From Candidatus Zixiibacteriota bacterium (GTDB taxonomy: Bacteria > Zixibacteria > MSB-5A5 > GN15 > FEB-12): a stretch of DNA of 64,000 nt. This document shows, in pieces, positions 1 to 9,585 of this stretch. The position numbers were made by a program, and so were the translations under genes. The notes under the pieces are model-generated. The model was given only the letters and a program-made list of their open reading frames with translations, did no database searches and had not been told where the DNA came from. The stretch covers positions 496,001-560,000 of the forward strand of contig JAGNLV010000002.1 in the NCBI GenBank assembly GCA_017999435.1, read 5' to 3'. Each line of letters opens with the position of its first letter. The stretch's first letter is position 1.

Positions 1-16
1 CGGGAGTACCCGGAAC

Positions 17-367
17 ATGGCAGCCAAGCGAACCAAGTACTTTTTCCAGGCGAGCAACCAGCAGGTGGATCTGGTCGCCCGCGCCTTCCGGGCGCTGGGC
101 GACCCGACGCGGCTGAAAATGCTCAAGGCGCTCGAATCGGGCGAGCAGTCGGTGCAGGATCTGGTGGCCCAGTTTACTTGCTCCCAGCCCAACATTTCGC
201 GGCACCTCTCAATCCTCACCGCGGCCGGGCTGGTGGCCAAAAACAAGCAGGGTCCGTACGTCCTGTACCGGGTGGCGGATCCGCGCATTTTCGAACTGTG
301 CGACCTGGTGTGCGGGCACGTCTACAGCCTGCTGGCGCGGTACAGCGGCAAGGCGTCCTCGGCGTAG
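17..367 (+). CDS. ArsR-family transcriptional regulator
   Basis: A 116-residue winged-helix regulator. The segment around residues 22-50 (ARAFRALGDPTRLKMLKALE) is the classic ArsR/SmtB opening, and residues 55-72 (CSQPNISRHLSIL) form the recognition helix. Cysteines 55, 95 and 99 are present. C95-x3-C99 near the C-terminus could bind metal or act as a redox pair, but the usual ELCVCDLC box of ArsR is absent, so the signal sensed is unknown. The upstream neighbour lies outside the window. The next gene is 206 bp downstream and probably separate. Confidence 0.85.
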   Translation: MAAKRTKYFFQASNQQVDLVARAFRALGDPTRLKMLKALESGEQSVQDLVAQFTCSQPNISRHLSILTAAGLVAKNKQGPYVLYRVADPRIFELCDLVCGHVYSLLARYSGKASSA

Positions 368-573
368 CTGGTCCGCCACCGCAGTGGCGGCCTCCGGCGA
401 GGCTCGGCCAAGATCCTCCGGGGACGGGCGCAATGGGTCTTTCCATTCGGGACCCGCTTGCGTATATTGCAGTATTGTATCTTCCCGGCGGGTGCTGCGG
501 ATCCTTCCCTTCTCCGGCAGCGGCATCCGGGTGAGAGCAGAAAAGTGTCTCCTGTCCGGCGGAGGTTTCTGGC

Positions 574-2829
574 GTGAGTTCCTTCCTGTGCGTGCTTTTC
601 CTGCTCGTGAATCCTCCCCCCGCGATGGGCGCGGCATCGGTCTCCCATTTCGCCGTTCCGGTGACGCGCGATGTGCGCCTGCTGCCCTATCGGGTCGACC
701 TGATTTTCTCCGGCGGGGTTAGCCCGGGCGCCCCGCTGGTGTGCCACCCCTGGAGAGTCTTCAGCGCCGCGGAGTCGGCGAGCGACTCCGTGGTGATCCT
801 CGCGACATCCAACCAGCCGGAATCGAGCGACTTGCCGTCGATGGTGGAACTGCTGCGCTACCCGGAACGGCTCCCCCTGGAGGAACATCCCATCTGGCTG
901 ACCGTCACCGATGCCGGGGTCTGGGAGCGCAATGGAGAGCCGCCGAAGGGGCTCTGGTTTGCAGGCTACGCGCAGGACAGCGCCTGGGTGTGCCTGGTGA
1001 ACGGAGCGGCCGAGCCCGGCGGCCGGTTGTTCCTGGCCGCGGGTACCGACTCGACGGGGGATGCGGTGTGGCGATGCGCCCTCCAGGAGGTAGGGGCGTT
1101 TGACTATGACTTTGACGGCGCGGTCGAGCACTTCTTCTACCTGGATCCCGAACGCGGCCTCCGACCCCGGTACTTATACTGCGTGGAGCCGGCCGCCCGC
1201 CGGATCGAGTGGGGCGCGCGAGTATCCAGCCCGCTGCCGCTCGGGTGTATCGTCCCGTGCGGGGACAGCGCCGATGCGGGAATCCTCGCGATCACCTACG
1301 CGCCGGGCCAGGGGGCCTCGGATTCGCTTTTCAGCGACTCTTTCGGGTATCTCGTCCGCCTCGACCGGGCGGGAGCAGTCCGGTATCGGAAAATCGTCTC
1401 GCGCTATTCGGAAGCGACGGGATTAGTCCCGGCCGCCGATGCCTCGGGCTGGTATATCCTGCACACGCTCCCCCTGGTCGACAGCGTGGCGTCGGGCGAT
1501 CTCCGGCCGGGGCCCAGTGTGATCTCGCGGATTGACCGCGACTTTCGGGTGGTCAAGAGCATCGCCATGCCCGACCGCGTCCAGTACATCTTTCCGGCCG
1601 ACTACGACCGCGACGGGGCGGCGGACCTCTATGCGGTGTCGCACGAGGGAGTGATACGGATCTTCGGCGCGGATCTGACATTGAAAGCCGAGTCCGACTC
1701 CAGCTATCTCCAGTATCGCGGTCAGATGACCGGGTGGCCCGGCGCCGACACAGTGCTCTTCTTTCAGGAGCGGGACACCGGCGGTGTTTACACGCCGCAG
1801 TTTGAGAAACTGGCGGCGGTCCCGACGAGCGACTACCGCGATGTTTTCGCCTATGATGATCGGCGTCGGGTGGCCGCCATTCTGGGCGCCGATCGGGACC
1901 GCCACTTCATCGGCTACGTGAGGAAGAGCACCTTCATGGAGGCGGCGACGGCGTTCTACGTGGACTACCAGGCGTGGGTACTCGCGGCGCTCTCGTCGCT
2001 GCTGGTCGGGGTCGCCGTCCTCGGCGCCTTCCGCCACAGGCTGTCGCGCCGCAAGCAGGAGCTGGAATCGGCCCACCGGAAACTCGCGCAGGCGTATGCG
2101 GACCTCAGGGCGGCCCAGGAAAAGATCGTCGCCCAGGAGAAGTACCGGCAGGCGAAAGACATTGCTGGCGGTTTCGCCCACGAGATCAAGAACGCGCTCT
2201 TCCCGGTGGATGGCGCCCTGCTCCGGCAGGAGAAGCTCCTTCGGGAGCCGGCCCCGGACAGCGCGCGGCTGAGATCGACGCACGCGACGATCCGCAGTGC
2301 GATCACGCGGGCGGTAAACCTCACCCGCCAGATCACCGAATACTCCCGGCTCGAGGCAGAGATCCGACCGGAACCGGCAGACGTCCGCGCGATTCTCGGG
2401 GAAGTCCTCGCGGCCAACGCCGCCCCGGTCGAGGAGCGGGCGATCGGGGTGGCCGCGGAGGGCGAGGCGGCCGCGGTCGCGGCCGTGCGGGCCGGCCACC
2501 TGCGGAGCGCCTTCACCAATCTCCTCATGAACAGCATGGAGGCGCTCGAGGGCCGGGACACCCCCCGCATTACGATCGCCTGGACGGTCCGCGACCGCCG
2601 CATCCTGTTGGAGTGGACCGACAACGGGTGCGGGATTGCGGAATCCGACCTGCCGCGGATCTTCGACGCTTTCTTCTCGACCAAGCCGACGACCGGGACA
2701 GGGCTGGGCCTCTCGCTGGTGAAGAGGATAGTCGAGTTGTATGGGGGAAGCATCGCGGCCGAGAGCCGGCCGGGGAAGGGAACGGCTTTTCATCTGGTCT
2801 TGCCCATGATTCCGGAGCAATCCGGTTAA
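574..2829 (+). CDS. Membrane sensor histidine kinase with large periplasmic domain
   Basis: A 751-residue kinase starting at GTG with a Sec-like signal (about residues 1-22). Residues ~25-460 form a long exported region. Its D-x-D-x-D-G like pieces (FDYDFDGA, DYDRDGAADLY) resemble FG-GAP/VCBS beta-propeller calcium loops. One membrane helix lies at about 468-488, followed by a charged coiled coil. The phosphoacceptor is His536 in FAHEIKN. The ATPase domain shows an N box (LMNSMEAL), G1 (DNGCGI) and G2 (GTGLGLSL). It lies 41 bp before an NtrC-type regulator, its likely partner. The propeller-like sensor probably reads an envelope or extracellular ligand; this is inference. No HAMP or PAS domain is apparent. 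Confidence 0.9.
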   Translation: MSSFLCVLFLLVNPPPAMGAASVSHFAVPVTRDVRLLPYRVDLIFSGGVSPGAPLVCHPWRVFSAAESASDSVVILATSNQPESSDLPSMVELLRYPERLPLEEHPIWLTVTDAGVWERNGEPPKGLWFAGYAQDSAWVCLVNGAAEPGGRLFLAAGTDSTGDAVWRCALQEVGAFDYDFDGAVEHFFYLDPERGLRPRYLYCVEPAARRIEWGARVSSPLPLGCIVPCGDSADAGILAITYAPGQGASDSLFSDSFGYLVRLDRAGAVRYRKIVSRYSEATGLVPAADASGWYILHTLPLVDSVASGDLRPGPSVISRIDRDFRVVKSIAMPDRVQYIFPADYDRDGAADLYAVSHEGVIRIFGADLTLKAESDSSYLQYRGQMTGWPGADTVLFFQERDTGGVYTPQFEKLAAVPTSDYRDVFAYDDRRRVAAILGADRDRHFIGYVRKSTFMEAATAFYVDYQAWVLAALSSLLVGVAVLGAFRHRLSRRKQELESAHRKLAQAYADLRAAQEKIVAQEKYRQAKDIAGGFAHEIKNALFPVDGALLRQEKLLREPAPDSARLRSTHATIRSAITRAVNLTRQITEYSRLEAEIRPEPADVRAILGEVLAANAAPVEERAIGVAAEGEAAAVAAVRAGHLRSAFTNLLMNSMEALEGRDTPRITIAWTVRDRRILLEWTDNGCGIAESDLPRIFDAFFSTKPTTGTGLGLSLVKRIVELYGGSIAAESRPGKGTAFHLVLPMIPEQSG

Positions 2830-2870
2830 ACGAGAAAACAGGCTGGTGCAACCACAGGGCGGCGACAGGT

Positions 2871-4235
2871 ATGGCAAAGGACACGATTCTTCTGGTTGAT
2901 GACGATCCGCTGGTGCTCGAGGCCCTGCGCGATCTGTTCTCCGACGACTACACTCCGCTGAGCGCCCGGTCCGGCGAGGAGGCCGTCCGCATCGTGGAGG
3001 GGCACCGCGACATCTGCGTCGTGGTCATGGACATCCGCATGCCGGGGATGGACGGGATCGCCGCCGCCCGCGCAATCGCCCGCATGGAGCCGGAACTGGC
3101 GGTCATATTCCACACCGGCTATCCGGGCGACTATGACGAGCACGAGATCGATGAGCGCGAGGCACCCTACGACTATGTCGAGAAAGGAGTCTCCGGGCTT
3201 CGCCTCCTCCGATCGGTTCGGCATGCGGCGGAGCGCAGCCGGCTGAAGGGAGATGTTGAGCGACTCCGGGGACACGCCGCCGACTGCCTGGGTATCCTAG
3301 GGCGGTCGGCGGGCATGCTGGAGGTGTTCCGGCTCATTCACCGGGCCGGCCCGTCGAACAGCAAGGTCATGATTCTAGGCGAGACCGGCACGGGCAAAGA
3401 GCTGGTGGCCAAGGCCCTCCATGCGCTGAGCCCGCGCGCCGGAAAACCGCTGGCCGTGTTCAACTGCAATCACAAGTCGACCGATCTCGTGGAGTCCGAG
3501 CTGTTCGGCCATCTGAAAGGGGCTTTCACCGGGGCGATCGCCGACCGCATCGGGCTGTTCAGATACGCCGACGGCGGCACGGTTTTTCTCGATGAAATCG
3601 GCGATCTCGACATCACGACGCAGGCGAAGTTGCTCCGCGTTCTCGAGTCCGGGGAGTTCCATCCCATCGGCTCGCCCCGGATTCAGGCGTGCGATGTGCG
3701 GGTGCTCTGTGCGACCCACCGCGACCTGGCGGGCATGGTGAGAGAATCCAAATTCCGCGAGGACCTGTACTATCGTCTCCGCGGCGTCGAAATCCGCATC
3801 CCACCTTTGCGTGAGCGCCGGGAGGACATTCCCCTGCTGGCCGCGCGGTTCCTTGACCGGCTGACGGTTGAGCGGGACGGCTTCCCCCGTGTCATCGATC
3901 GCGCCGCCATGGAAATGCTCATCGCCTACGACTGGCCCGGCAACGTGAGACAGCTCCTCAGCACGATAGAATCGCTGCTGGTGCTCACCGACTCCGAGCT
4001 GATCACGCGCGCCGATATTGCGCGGCAGTTGGGCGCGGGGGAAAACGCCGCCGGGCCGCCGGCCGAGTCCGGCCGCCCGACTTTGACTCAGCGGGTGAGG
4101 GAGTACCGCAGGAACTGCATCATTGAAGCGCTCGCGGCCGCCGGCGGCAACATCAGCGAGGCTGCGCGCATCCTCGGTGTGGACCGGTCCAACCTGCGCC
4201 GCGACATCCAGGATCTGGACATTCGGCTGGGGTAG
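2871..4235 (+). CDS. Sigma-54-dependent NtrC-family response regulator
   Basis: A 454-residue activator beginning at ATG 2871; the frame stays open further upstream but only as shadow of the kinase gene. The receiver domain has acidic residues D10-D12 and phosphoacceptor D54 (MDIRMPG). The AAA+ domain has Walker A (GETGTGKE), the sigma-54 contact loop GAFTGA and Walker B (VFLDEIGDL). The C-terminal Fis-type helix-turn-helix is NISEAARILGVDRSNLRRD. It should activate sigma-54 promoters when phosphorylated by the kinase immediately upstream. Targets are not visible. No convincing -24/-12 element was found in the short gap before the kelch gene. Confidence 0.93.
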   Translation: MAKDTILLVDDDPLVLEALRDLFSDDYTPLSARSGEEAVRIVEGHRDICVVVMDIRMPGMDGIAAARAIARMEPELAVIFHTGYPGDYDEHEIDEREAPYDYVEKGVSGLRLLRSVRHAAERSRLKGDVERLRGHAADCLGILGRSAGMLEVFRLIHRAGPSNSKVMILGETGTGKELVAKALHALSPRAGKPLAVFNCNHKSTDLVESELFGHLKGAFTGAIADRIGLFRYADGGTVFLDEIGDLDITTQAKLLRVLESGEFHPIGSPRIQACDVRVLCATHRDLAGMVRESKFREDLYYRLRGVEIRIPPLRERREDIPLLAARFLDRLTVERDGFPRVIDRAAMEMLIAYDWPGNVRQLLSTIESLLVLTDSELITRADIARQLGAGENAAGPPAESGRPTLTQRVREYRRNCIIEALAAAGGNISEAARILGVDRSNLRRDIQDLDIRLG

Positions 4236-4442
4236 TCTGACTTGCCGCTGGCCGCTCCGTTGGAGTCAACGTGACCTTGCGGGCGCAGCCCTCGCGCTCC
4301 CGCCAAGTCGCATCTTGTTCCTCCCTATGGAATTACGGAAGCCTCGCCTCGTCATTCCGCCGGCACGGCGTTTGTCTACTGCTACTGCGATGAAAGAGTC
4401 TTCACCCTTCAAACCTACGGCGATTCCATAGGAGGAATTGAC

Positions 4443-6206
4443 ATGTACGCGTCACAAATCGGCCGGCAAACTGAGGTGCGCATCGGCACGACGATCCTGA
4501 TTCTCCTACTCGTCCTTCTGCCCTTTGCCTCCACGGATGCTCAACCGTCCGGAACATGGTCCGAGAGGGCTCCCATGCCAACGGCCAGGGCGGCGCTCCC
4601 GGCGGTCGCGCTCGGCGGGCGAATCTATGCGATTTCGGGGGATGTTGCGGCCAATGTTCAGACACCGCAGGTGGAGCGCTATGACCCAACTACCAATTCA
4701 TGGGAAAACGTTGCGCCGCTTCCCACCGCCCGAGGGGGCCTGTCGGCCACGGTCTACGACGGCAAGATCTATGCGGTCGGCGGCCAATTTCGCGGGGGTC
4801 CCAACCCGGCAAACTTCTCAGATGATATTGAAGTGTACGATCCTCTGACCAACTCCTGGTCTGCCCTCGCTCCTATGACAACCCGAAGAACCGGCCTGGC
4901 GGTAGTTGCACTCCGCGGGAAGATCTATGCGATCGGCGGCTATCAGGAAGGACATAGCCCTCAGGTGATGAATATCGTTGAGGTATATGATCCCGCCACA
5001 AACACGTGGTCTCCGGGAACGCCCATGCAGATGACGCGTTGTGCGTTCAACTGCGCCGTCGTCAATGACAAGATATACGCGATCAGCGGATTGGACGGCA
5101 CCGGGGGAGCAACTGAGACTAGCGAAGTGTACGATCCGGACACCGATACCTGGACATACATCGCGCCCATCCCAAAGAAGCGATCCTGGTCTGCCTGTGA
5201 TACACTCGACGGACAGGTTGCCATTGTGGGCGGGTATCTGCCCTACGACCTGTATCCTGATCTTTGGTTCTATGACCCGATGACCAATACGTGGAGCCAA
5301 TCGTCCGCTTCATTGCCGACCCCGCGGCACGCCTGCGGCGGGGCGAGCTTGAATGGAACGCTGTATGTCGTTGGCGGAGGTCTGGGATACGACCCTTCCG
5401 TGCTGAATACCGTCGAAGCGTATGAGATCAGCTCCGTCGCCGTCGCTGTCGACATCAAACCCGGCTCCTGTCCCAACCCGCTCAACCTGCGGCCTTATCG
5501 CGAGGAAATCCCGGAGCCGGCCGACAATGAGTCTGGCGCGACCGGCCGGTTGGACAAACAAGGCCCCCGCCCGCCGCGCGCCGTCCTCCCGGTCGCTATC
5601 CTCGGAACCGCCGAGTTCGATCCGACGATGATCGACTGGACGACGGTCATGCTGGCAGGCGTCTCGCCGATCCGCTTCAGCCTCGACGATGTCGCGACGC
5701 CGGTGCCGGCCGATGCGGTGCAGTGCCAGTGCACCACCGCCGGCCCCGACGGCTACACTGATATGACGCTCAAGTTCTACCGCGACCAGATCATCGCCGC
5801 GCTCGGCCAGGTGTACGCCGGCGACACGGTAGCGCTGGCTCTGACCGGCAATCTGCTCGACGGCACGCCGATCGAGGGGACCGACTGCGTGCACATCATC
5901 AACGGCCCCGAGCCGCCGGAACCCCCGTTGGCCGCCGACGATCAAACGCCCGTCCTGCTGGGCAACTACCCCAACCCGTTCAACCCGGCCACCCAGATCG
6001 GGTTCTCGCTGCCGGCGGCGTCGCACGTTACGCTCGTCGTCTACAACATCATGGGGCAGCAGGTGGCGGTGCTGGCCGATGGCCAGTACGAAGCGGGCGA
6101 CCACAGTGTCACCTGGGATGCATCGGCGCAGTCCTCCGGTGTGTACCTCTACCTTCTTGACGTGTCCGGGTTCAGCCAGACGCGCAAGATGCTGCTGCTC
6201 AAATAG
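4443..6206 (+). CDS. Secreted kelch-repeat protein with C-terminal sorting-type domain
   Basis: A 587-residue exported protein. A strong ribosome site (GGAGGAATTGAC) precedes ATG 4443, and a hydrophobic signal lies at about residues 18-35. Six kelch-like blades follow (residues ~40-320), with repeated units of the form YDP-x-TN-x-W and KIYAIGG. Residues ~335-490 are a beta-rich module opening with VDIKPGSCPNPLN, a segment common in FCB and planctomycete secreted proteins. The C-terminal ~80 residues start at NYPNPFNPATQI and end in a Lys-tailed strand, as in FlgD-like/T9SS type A sorting domains. It is probably surface-attached or released and may bind glycan or protein. No enzyme motif is seen. 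Confidence 0.88.
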   Translation: MYASQIGRQTEVRIGTTILILLLVLLPFASTDAQPSGTWSERAPMPTARAALPAVALGGRIYAISGDVAANVQTPQVERYDPTTNSWENVAPLPTARGGLSATVYDGKIYAVGGQFRGGPNPANFSDDIEVYDPLTNSWSALAPMTTRRTGLAVVALRGKIYAIGGYQEGHSPQVMNIVEVYDPATNTWSPGTPMQMTRCAFNCAVVNDKIYAISGLDGTGGATETSEVYDPDTDTWTYIAPIPKKRSWSACDTLDGQVAIVGGYLPYDLYPDLWFYDPMTNTWSQSSASLPTPRHACGGASLNGTLYVVGGGLGYDPSVLNTVEAYEISSVAVAVDIKPGSCPNPLNLRPYREEIPEPADNESGATGRLDKQGPRPPRAVLPVAILGTAEFDPTMIDWTTVMLAGVSPIRFSLDDVATPVPADAVQCQCTTAGPDGYTDMTLKFYRDQIIAALGQVYAGDTVALALTGNLLDGTPIEGTDCVHIINGPEPPEPPLAADDQTPVLLGNYPNPFNPATQIGFSLPAASHVTLVVYNIMGQQVAVLADGQYEAGDHSVTWDASAQSSGVYLYLLDVSGFSQTRKMLLLK

Positions 6207-6749
6207 TCAGAGGAGGGAGGCAGCTTACCCCGAGGTCGCGGGCCGAAACGCAGGGAGCCGAGCGACCAGAGGGGAGATGCCCGACAACAAGCGCTGCAGA
6301 TAAGCAGCAGGTAAGAGACAGTGGGGGAACTCACCGAGGGCCGGCGGCAACGCCGGCCTCGATTTACTGACCGGGCTCAATTAGGCTCGACGCCACCCGT
6401 GTCGAGGTGGGCGCTACCCGACCGGCTTTTGCGGAAGGTGGAAGTCGGGGCCGGATTCTCTTGGTTGCACTCCAAGCAGGCTGCCTTCAGGTGCACCGAG
6501 GATGAGTCTGCGCCACCTCTTCATATGTCTTGACGGATGCCGGCCGCGTGCGTGTACCGCGGTCCTCTTCAAACCGATAGTCGCTGATCGGCCGGCCCCT
6601 CCGTCCCGCGGATCCGCGACTACTTCCGGCGACACGGCCGCCCCCGGTCTCGCCTTGCGCCCGGACCGCCTCGCGGGTGTAATCCTTGATCTCGTGGTCC
6701 GACCCGACCGGGTGGTTGTCGACAGACAAACCGGGGAGACCTCGACAAA
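6207..6749. other. Non-coding stretch between kelch gene and tRNA
   Basis: No gene is supported here. The open frames lack conserved motifs and are opposite-strand noise. A purine-rich run follows the kelch stop codon (GGAGGGAGGCAGC). No T-rich intrinsic terminator is visible. Confidence 0.5.
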
Positions 6750-6837
6750 TGGCGGAGAGGCAGGGATTCGAACCCTGGATAGGTTTCCCTATACACGCGT
6801 TCCAGGCGTGCGCCTTCAGCCGCTCGGCCACCTCTCC
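6750..6837 (-). tRNA. tRNA-Ser (anticodon GGA)
   Basis: Read on the minus strand, the sequence starts GGAGAGGTGGCCGAG and folds as a class II tRNA. The acceptor stem is GGAGAGG/CCTCTCC with discriminator G, and CCA is encoded. The anticodon loop is CTGGAAC, giving anticodon GGA (reads UCC/UCU). A long variable arm follows (TAGGGAAACCTA), then the T arm with GGTTCGAATCC. The long variable arm and G discriminator identify serine. It is 88 nt including CCA. It stands alone, with no sign of an integrated element next to its 3' end. Confidence 0.97.
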
Positions 6838-7085
6838 GTCGCACAACGAGCGCCCACCGCCGGCTGCACCAGCCGGGGCGGGGCTGCCGTAAGGTAGGGG
6901 AATCGCTCCAAAAGACAAGCTTTTTCGGCCCCCGCGCGCGTGCTCGCTCCGTGGTAGTGACTGAAGTCCCCGCCCCCGCGTATTCTCAGCCCCGGCGCGC
7001 GGGTCGGCTGCGCTTCCACGAAGAACCTGCGGGCAGGTTTTCCCTGCCGCGCTCCTCGATCGGCGGCGGCCCGCGGCGCCCGGCC

Positions 7086-7865
7086 TCACTTGAGCGCCGG
7101 AAGCCGGCGCAACTGGTGGTGGGGGGTGAAGAACTTGCGTACGGTCAGGTCGACCGCCACGATCGACGTGATCGTCACCGCCGACAGCAGCATGTAGGCG
7201 ACTATAATCTGGAGGAGCACGGCCTCGAGCGGGTCGGCGCCGCCGAGGATCATCCCGGTCATCGCCCCCGGCAGGGCGACGATCCCCACGGTCTTCATAA
7301 AATTCAGCGTGGAGAGCATGCCGGCGGTGGCCGCGTCCCGCTGCAGTCCCCGCGAGGCCTCCCGCCACGGCTTGCCGAGCGCGAGGGCGGTTTCGATGGC
7401 GAGGGTGTGGGCGCGCAGATCGGAGATCAGCCGGGTCATGGCGAGGGCCGCGGCGTTCATGGCATTGCTGATGATCATGCCGCCGAGCGGGATGACGTAG
7501 CGCGCCGTGAACGGGATGATGTCGACGGCCACCATGACGGCGATGGTGACCAGGGAGCCGGCGGCGATCGAGACCCAGGCGATCGCGAGCGCGCCGTCGA
7601 CTCCCCTGATCCGTCCGCCCGAGGTGTACGCGCCGGTGGTCAGCATGACGAGGATGGTGAGGACGATCAGCCACCAGGTGTTGAGGCCGAAGATGAACTC
7701 CAGGGCATAACCGACGGCGATGAGCTGCACGAACGAGCGGATCGTGCCGAGGGTCATTTCTTTGGCCAGGTTCAGCTTCCAGTAGCGGGAGACGATGACG
7801 GCGATGGCGACCAGCACGAGCGCCAGCGCCACCTGCACGAATCCCGGTCCGTTGGCCCCGCTCAT
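7086..7865 (-). CDS. fetB: ABC transporter permease, FetB/YbbM (UPF0014) family
   Basis: A 259-residue polytopic membrane protein, the same length as E. coli FetB. About seven hydrophobic helices are visible. The conserved UPF0014 core is present (RYVIPLGGMIISNAMNAAALAM, then LSTLNFMKTVGIVALPGAMTGMILGGADP). The family is linked to iron export and oxidative-stress resistance in enterobacteria; the substrate here is inferred. ATG at 7863-7865 overlaps the stop codon of the ATPase gene by 4 bp (ATGA), so the pair is translationally coupled. Confidence 0.9.
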   Translation of the reverse strand: MSGANGPGFVQVALALVLVAIAVIVSRYWKLNLAKEMTLGTIRSFVQLIAVGYALEFIFGLNTWWLIVLTILVMLTTGAYTSGGRIRGVDGALAIAWVSIAAGSLVTIAVMVAVDIIPFTARYVIPLGGMIISNAMNAAALAMTRLISDLRAHTLAIETALALGKPWREASRGLQRDAATAGMLSTLNFMKTVGIVALPGAMTGMILGGADPLEAVLLQIIVAYMLLSAVTITSIVAVDLTVRKFFTPHHQLRRLPALK

Positions 7866-8581
7866 CGCAGTTCCCTCGCGCGGTAGCGCCGGCCCAGGTC
7901 GGTTTGCGGCCGGTTGATCACCTCGTCGCTCGGTCCGGACTCCACCAACCGTCCCTGGACCAGCAGGAGCGTCTCGCCGCCAAGCCGGAGGGCCTGGTCC
8001 GGGTGGTGGGTGACCCAGATAACGGTCAGGCCGGTGCGGCGCACGATGTCCATGACCGTGCGCTCGATAGCCTCGGTGATGGTGGGATCGAGCGCCGAGG
8101 TCGGCTCGTCCAGCAGCGCAATCTCGGGTTCGGTGGCCAGCAGCCTCCCCAGCGCCACACGCTGCTTCTGTCCGAGCGAGAGCGGCTCTGTGTCGGCATC
8201 GATCAGCGCCGCCTCGAGCTGCACGAGATCGGCCAGCCGCGCGGCCGTCTCCTCGGTGCGGGCGCACGCCGCCGAAAAGAAATTGTCGCGGACCGTGCCC
8301 GGAAAGAGATACGGCGTCTGGAAGAGGTAGCCGATGCGGCAGCGAAGGCGGGTGGGGGGCAACTCCCGGATGTCGAGGCCGTGGAAGCGTATTTCGCCGC
8401 TGCCGATTTCGTCGAGGCGGTTGACCAGCCGCAGGAGCGAGGATTTTCCCGCCCCCGAGGGGCCGATGACCGAGTAGATCCGCCCTTTCCGGAACTGCGC
8501 CGAGAGGTCATCGATGATCGTCTTTGCCTCAACGCGGCGAACGACGCGGCGCAGTTCCAGAATGACGCCGTTATCGCTCAC
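7862..8581 (-). CDS. fetA: ABC transporter ATP-binding protein, FetA-like
   Basis: A 239-residue ATPase with Walker A GPSGAGKS (residues ~40-47), Q-loop FQTPYLF, a signature motif in the variant form LSLGQKQR, Walker B IALLDEPTSALD and switch histidine (WVTHH). It partners the FetB-like permease, whose start overlaps its stop. Its own ATG overlaps the stop of the OB-HD gene upstream (8578-8581). The three genes therefore form one coupled operon, in the order HD gene, ATPase, permease. No Fur box was recognised. Confidence 0.9.
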   Translation of the reverse strand: MSDNGVILELRRVVRRVEAKTIIDDLSAQFRKGRIYSVIGPSGAGKSSLLRLVNRLDEIGSGEIRFHGLDIRELPPTRLRCRIGYLFQTPYLFPGTVRDNFFSAACARTEETAARLADLVQLEAALIDADTEPLSLGQKQRVALGRLLATEPEIALLDEPTSALDPTITEAIERTVMDIVRRTGLTVIWVTHHPDQALRLGGETLLLVQGRLVESGPSDEVINRPQTDLGRRYRARELR

Positions 8582-9528
8582 CGGGGCTCCTGGGCGGTAT
8601 CGTCGAAATACAGGAATCGGTCGATCAGTTTCACATACTCCGACCAGCCCGGTTTCCCCTGCCGTTCGCGGATGCGGCTCATCGCGCCGAGTTTGGAGTC
8701 GATTTCATCGCAGTAGTAGAGCACAAACGCCTCCGGCATCATCGGCCTCACCGGCGTCTCGAATTCTCCCTGGTGCGACAGGAGGAGGTGGCGGAGCTTG
8801 GTCAGCAGGGCCGGGGGGAATCCCTCGATGCGGGCAGCCCGCTCGCACACCCAGACGTCAGCGATGCAGATGTGCCCGACCAGGCGTCCCTCATCGGTGT
8901 AGTCGATTGCGGCCGCCCCGGCGTAAGTGTTCACCTTGCCGAGATCGTGGAGCAGGCCGCCGAAGATGAGGTAGTCGCGGTTGAGGAAATCGTACCCCGC
9001 GGCCACGCGGAGGGCGAGTTCGCCGACGTTGGCGGAGTGTTCCGAGAGCCCGCCCACGCAGGCGTGGTGCCAGAGTTTGCCGGCGGCCGCGGCGAGGAAC
9101 CGGGCGAAGAACGCCTGGTCCTCCCAGAACGACTCGACCAGCCGGCGGATGTGGCTGTTGTCGATCTGCCGGGTCAGGGTGAGGATCCGGGCCCGGCGCT
9201 GCTCGAGCGGCTGTTTCGAATGCGGGAGGATATCCTCGAGCCGGTACTCGTCCTCCGCCGCCAGGCGGATGCGGGCGATAGTGAGCTGGAGGCGGCCGTT
9301 GTACTCGGTGACTTTCCCGGCCGCCTTGACCACCATCCCCTCCGCGAGTTCCTCCAGAGCGAACTGGTCGGGTTCCCAGACGACGGCGGGGATCCGGCCG
9401 CTGGCGTCGCCGAGTTCGAGGGAGAGGAATTTCCCGCGGGTGAACTCGCGCACCTCGCGCTTGCGTACGGAGAAGAAGGCGGTGATCGTGTCGTCAACCG
9501 CGAATTCGCTGATCCGCTTGGCCTCCAT
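8578..9528 (-). CDS. OB-fold/HD-domain 3'-5' exoribonuclease (YhaM-like)
   Basis: A 316-residue protein with an N-terminal OB fold (residues ~10-90, nucleic-acid-binding type) followed by an HD hydrolase domain. Metal ligands are visible as His164 (LSEHSANV) and the H194-D195 pair in GLLHDLGK. Domain order and length match the YhaM/CBF1 exoribonuclease family. It should trim RNA or single-stranded DNA in the cytoplasm; this is by family only. It is first in the three-gene minus-strand operon with the FetA/FetB-like transporter, overlapping by 4 bp. A functional link to metal export is not obvious. Confidence 0.85.
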   Translation of the reverse strand: MEAKRISEFAVDDTITAFFSVRKREVREFTRGKFLSLELGDASGRIPAVVWEPDQFALEELAEGMVVKAAGKVTEYNGRLQLTIARIRLAAEDEYRLEDILPHSKQPLEQRRARILTLTRQIDNSHIRRLVESFWEDQAFFARFLAAAAGKLWHHACVGGLSEHSANVGELALRVAAGYDFLNRDYLIFGGLLHDLGKVNTYAGAAAIDYTDEGRLVGHICIADVWVCERAARIEGFPPALLTKLRHLLLSHQGEFETPVRPMMPEAFVLYYCDEIDSKLGAMSRIRERQGKPGWSEYVKLIDRFLYFDDTAQEPR

Positions 9529-9585
9529 GGCGCCAAGATACGCGCGCGGCGCGCGCCGCGCAAGCGGCGGCGACCGGCCGGCCGT

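Noticed and set aside
6750-6837. Integration site of a mobile element at the tRNA-Ser gene
   Set aside because: No integrase gene and no duplicated tRNA 3' end were seen nearby.
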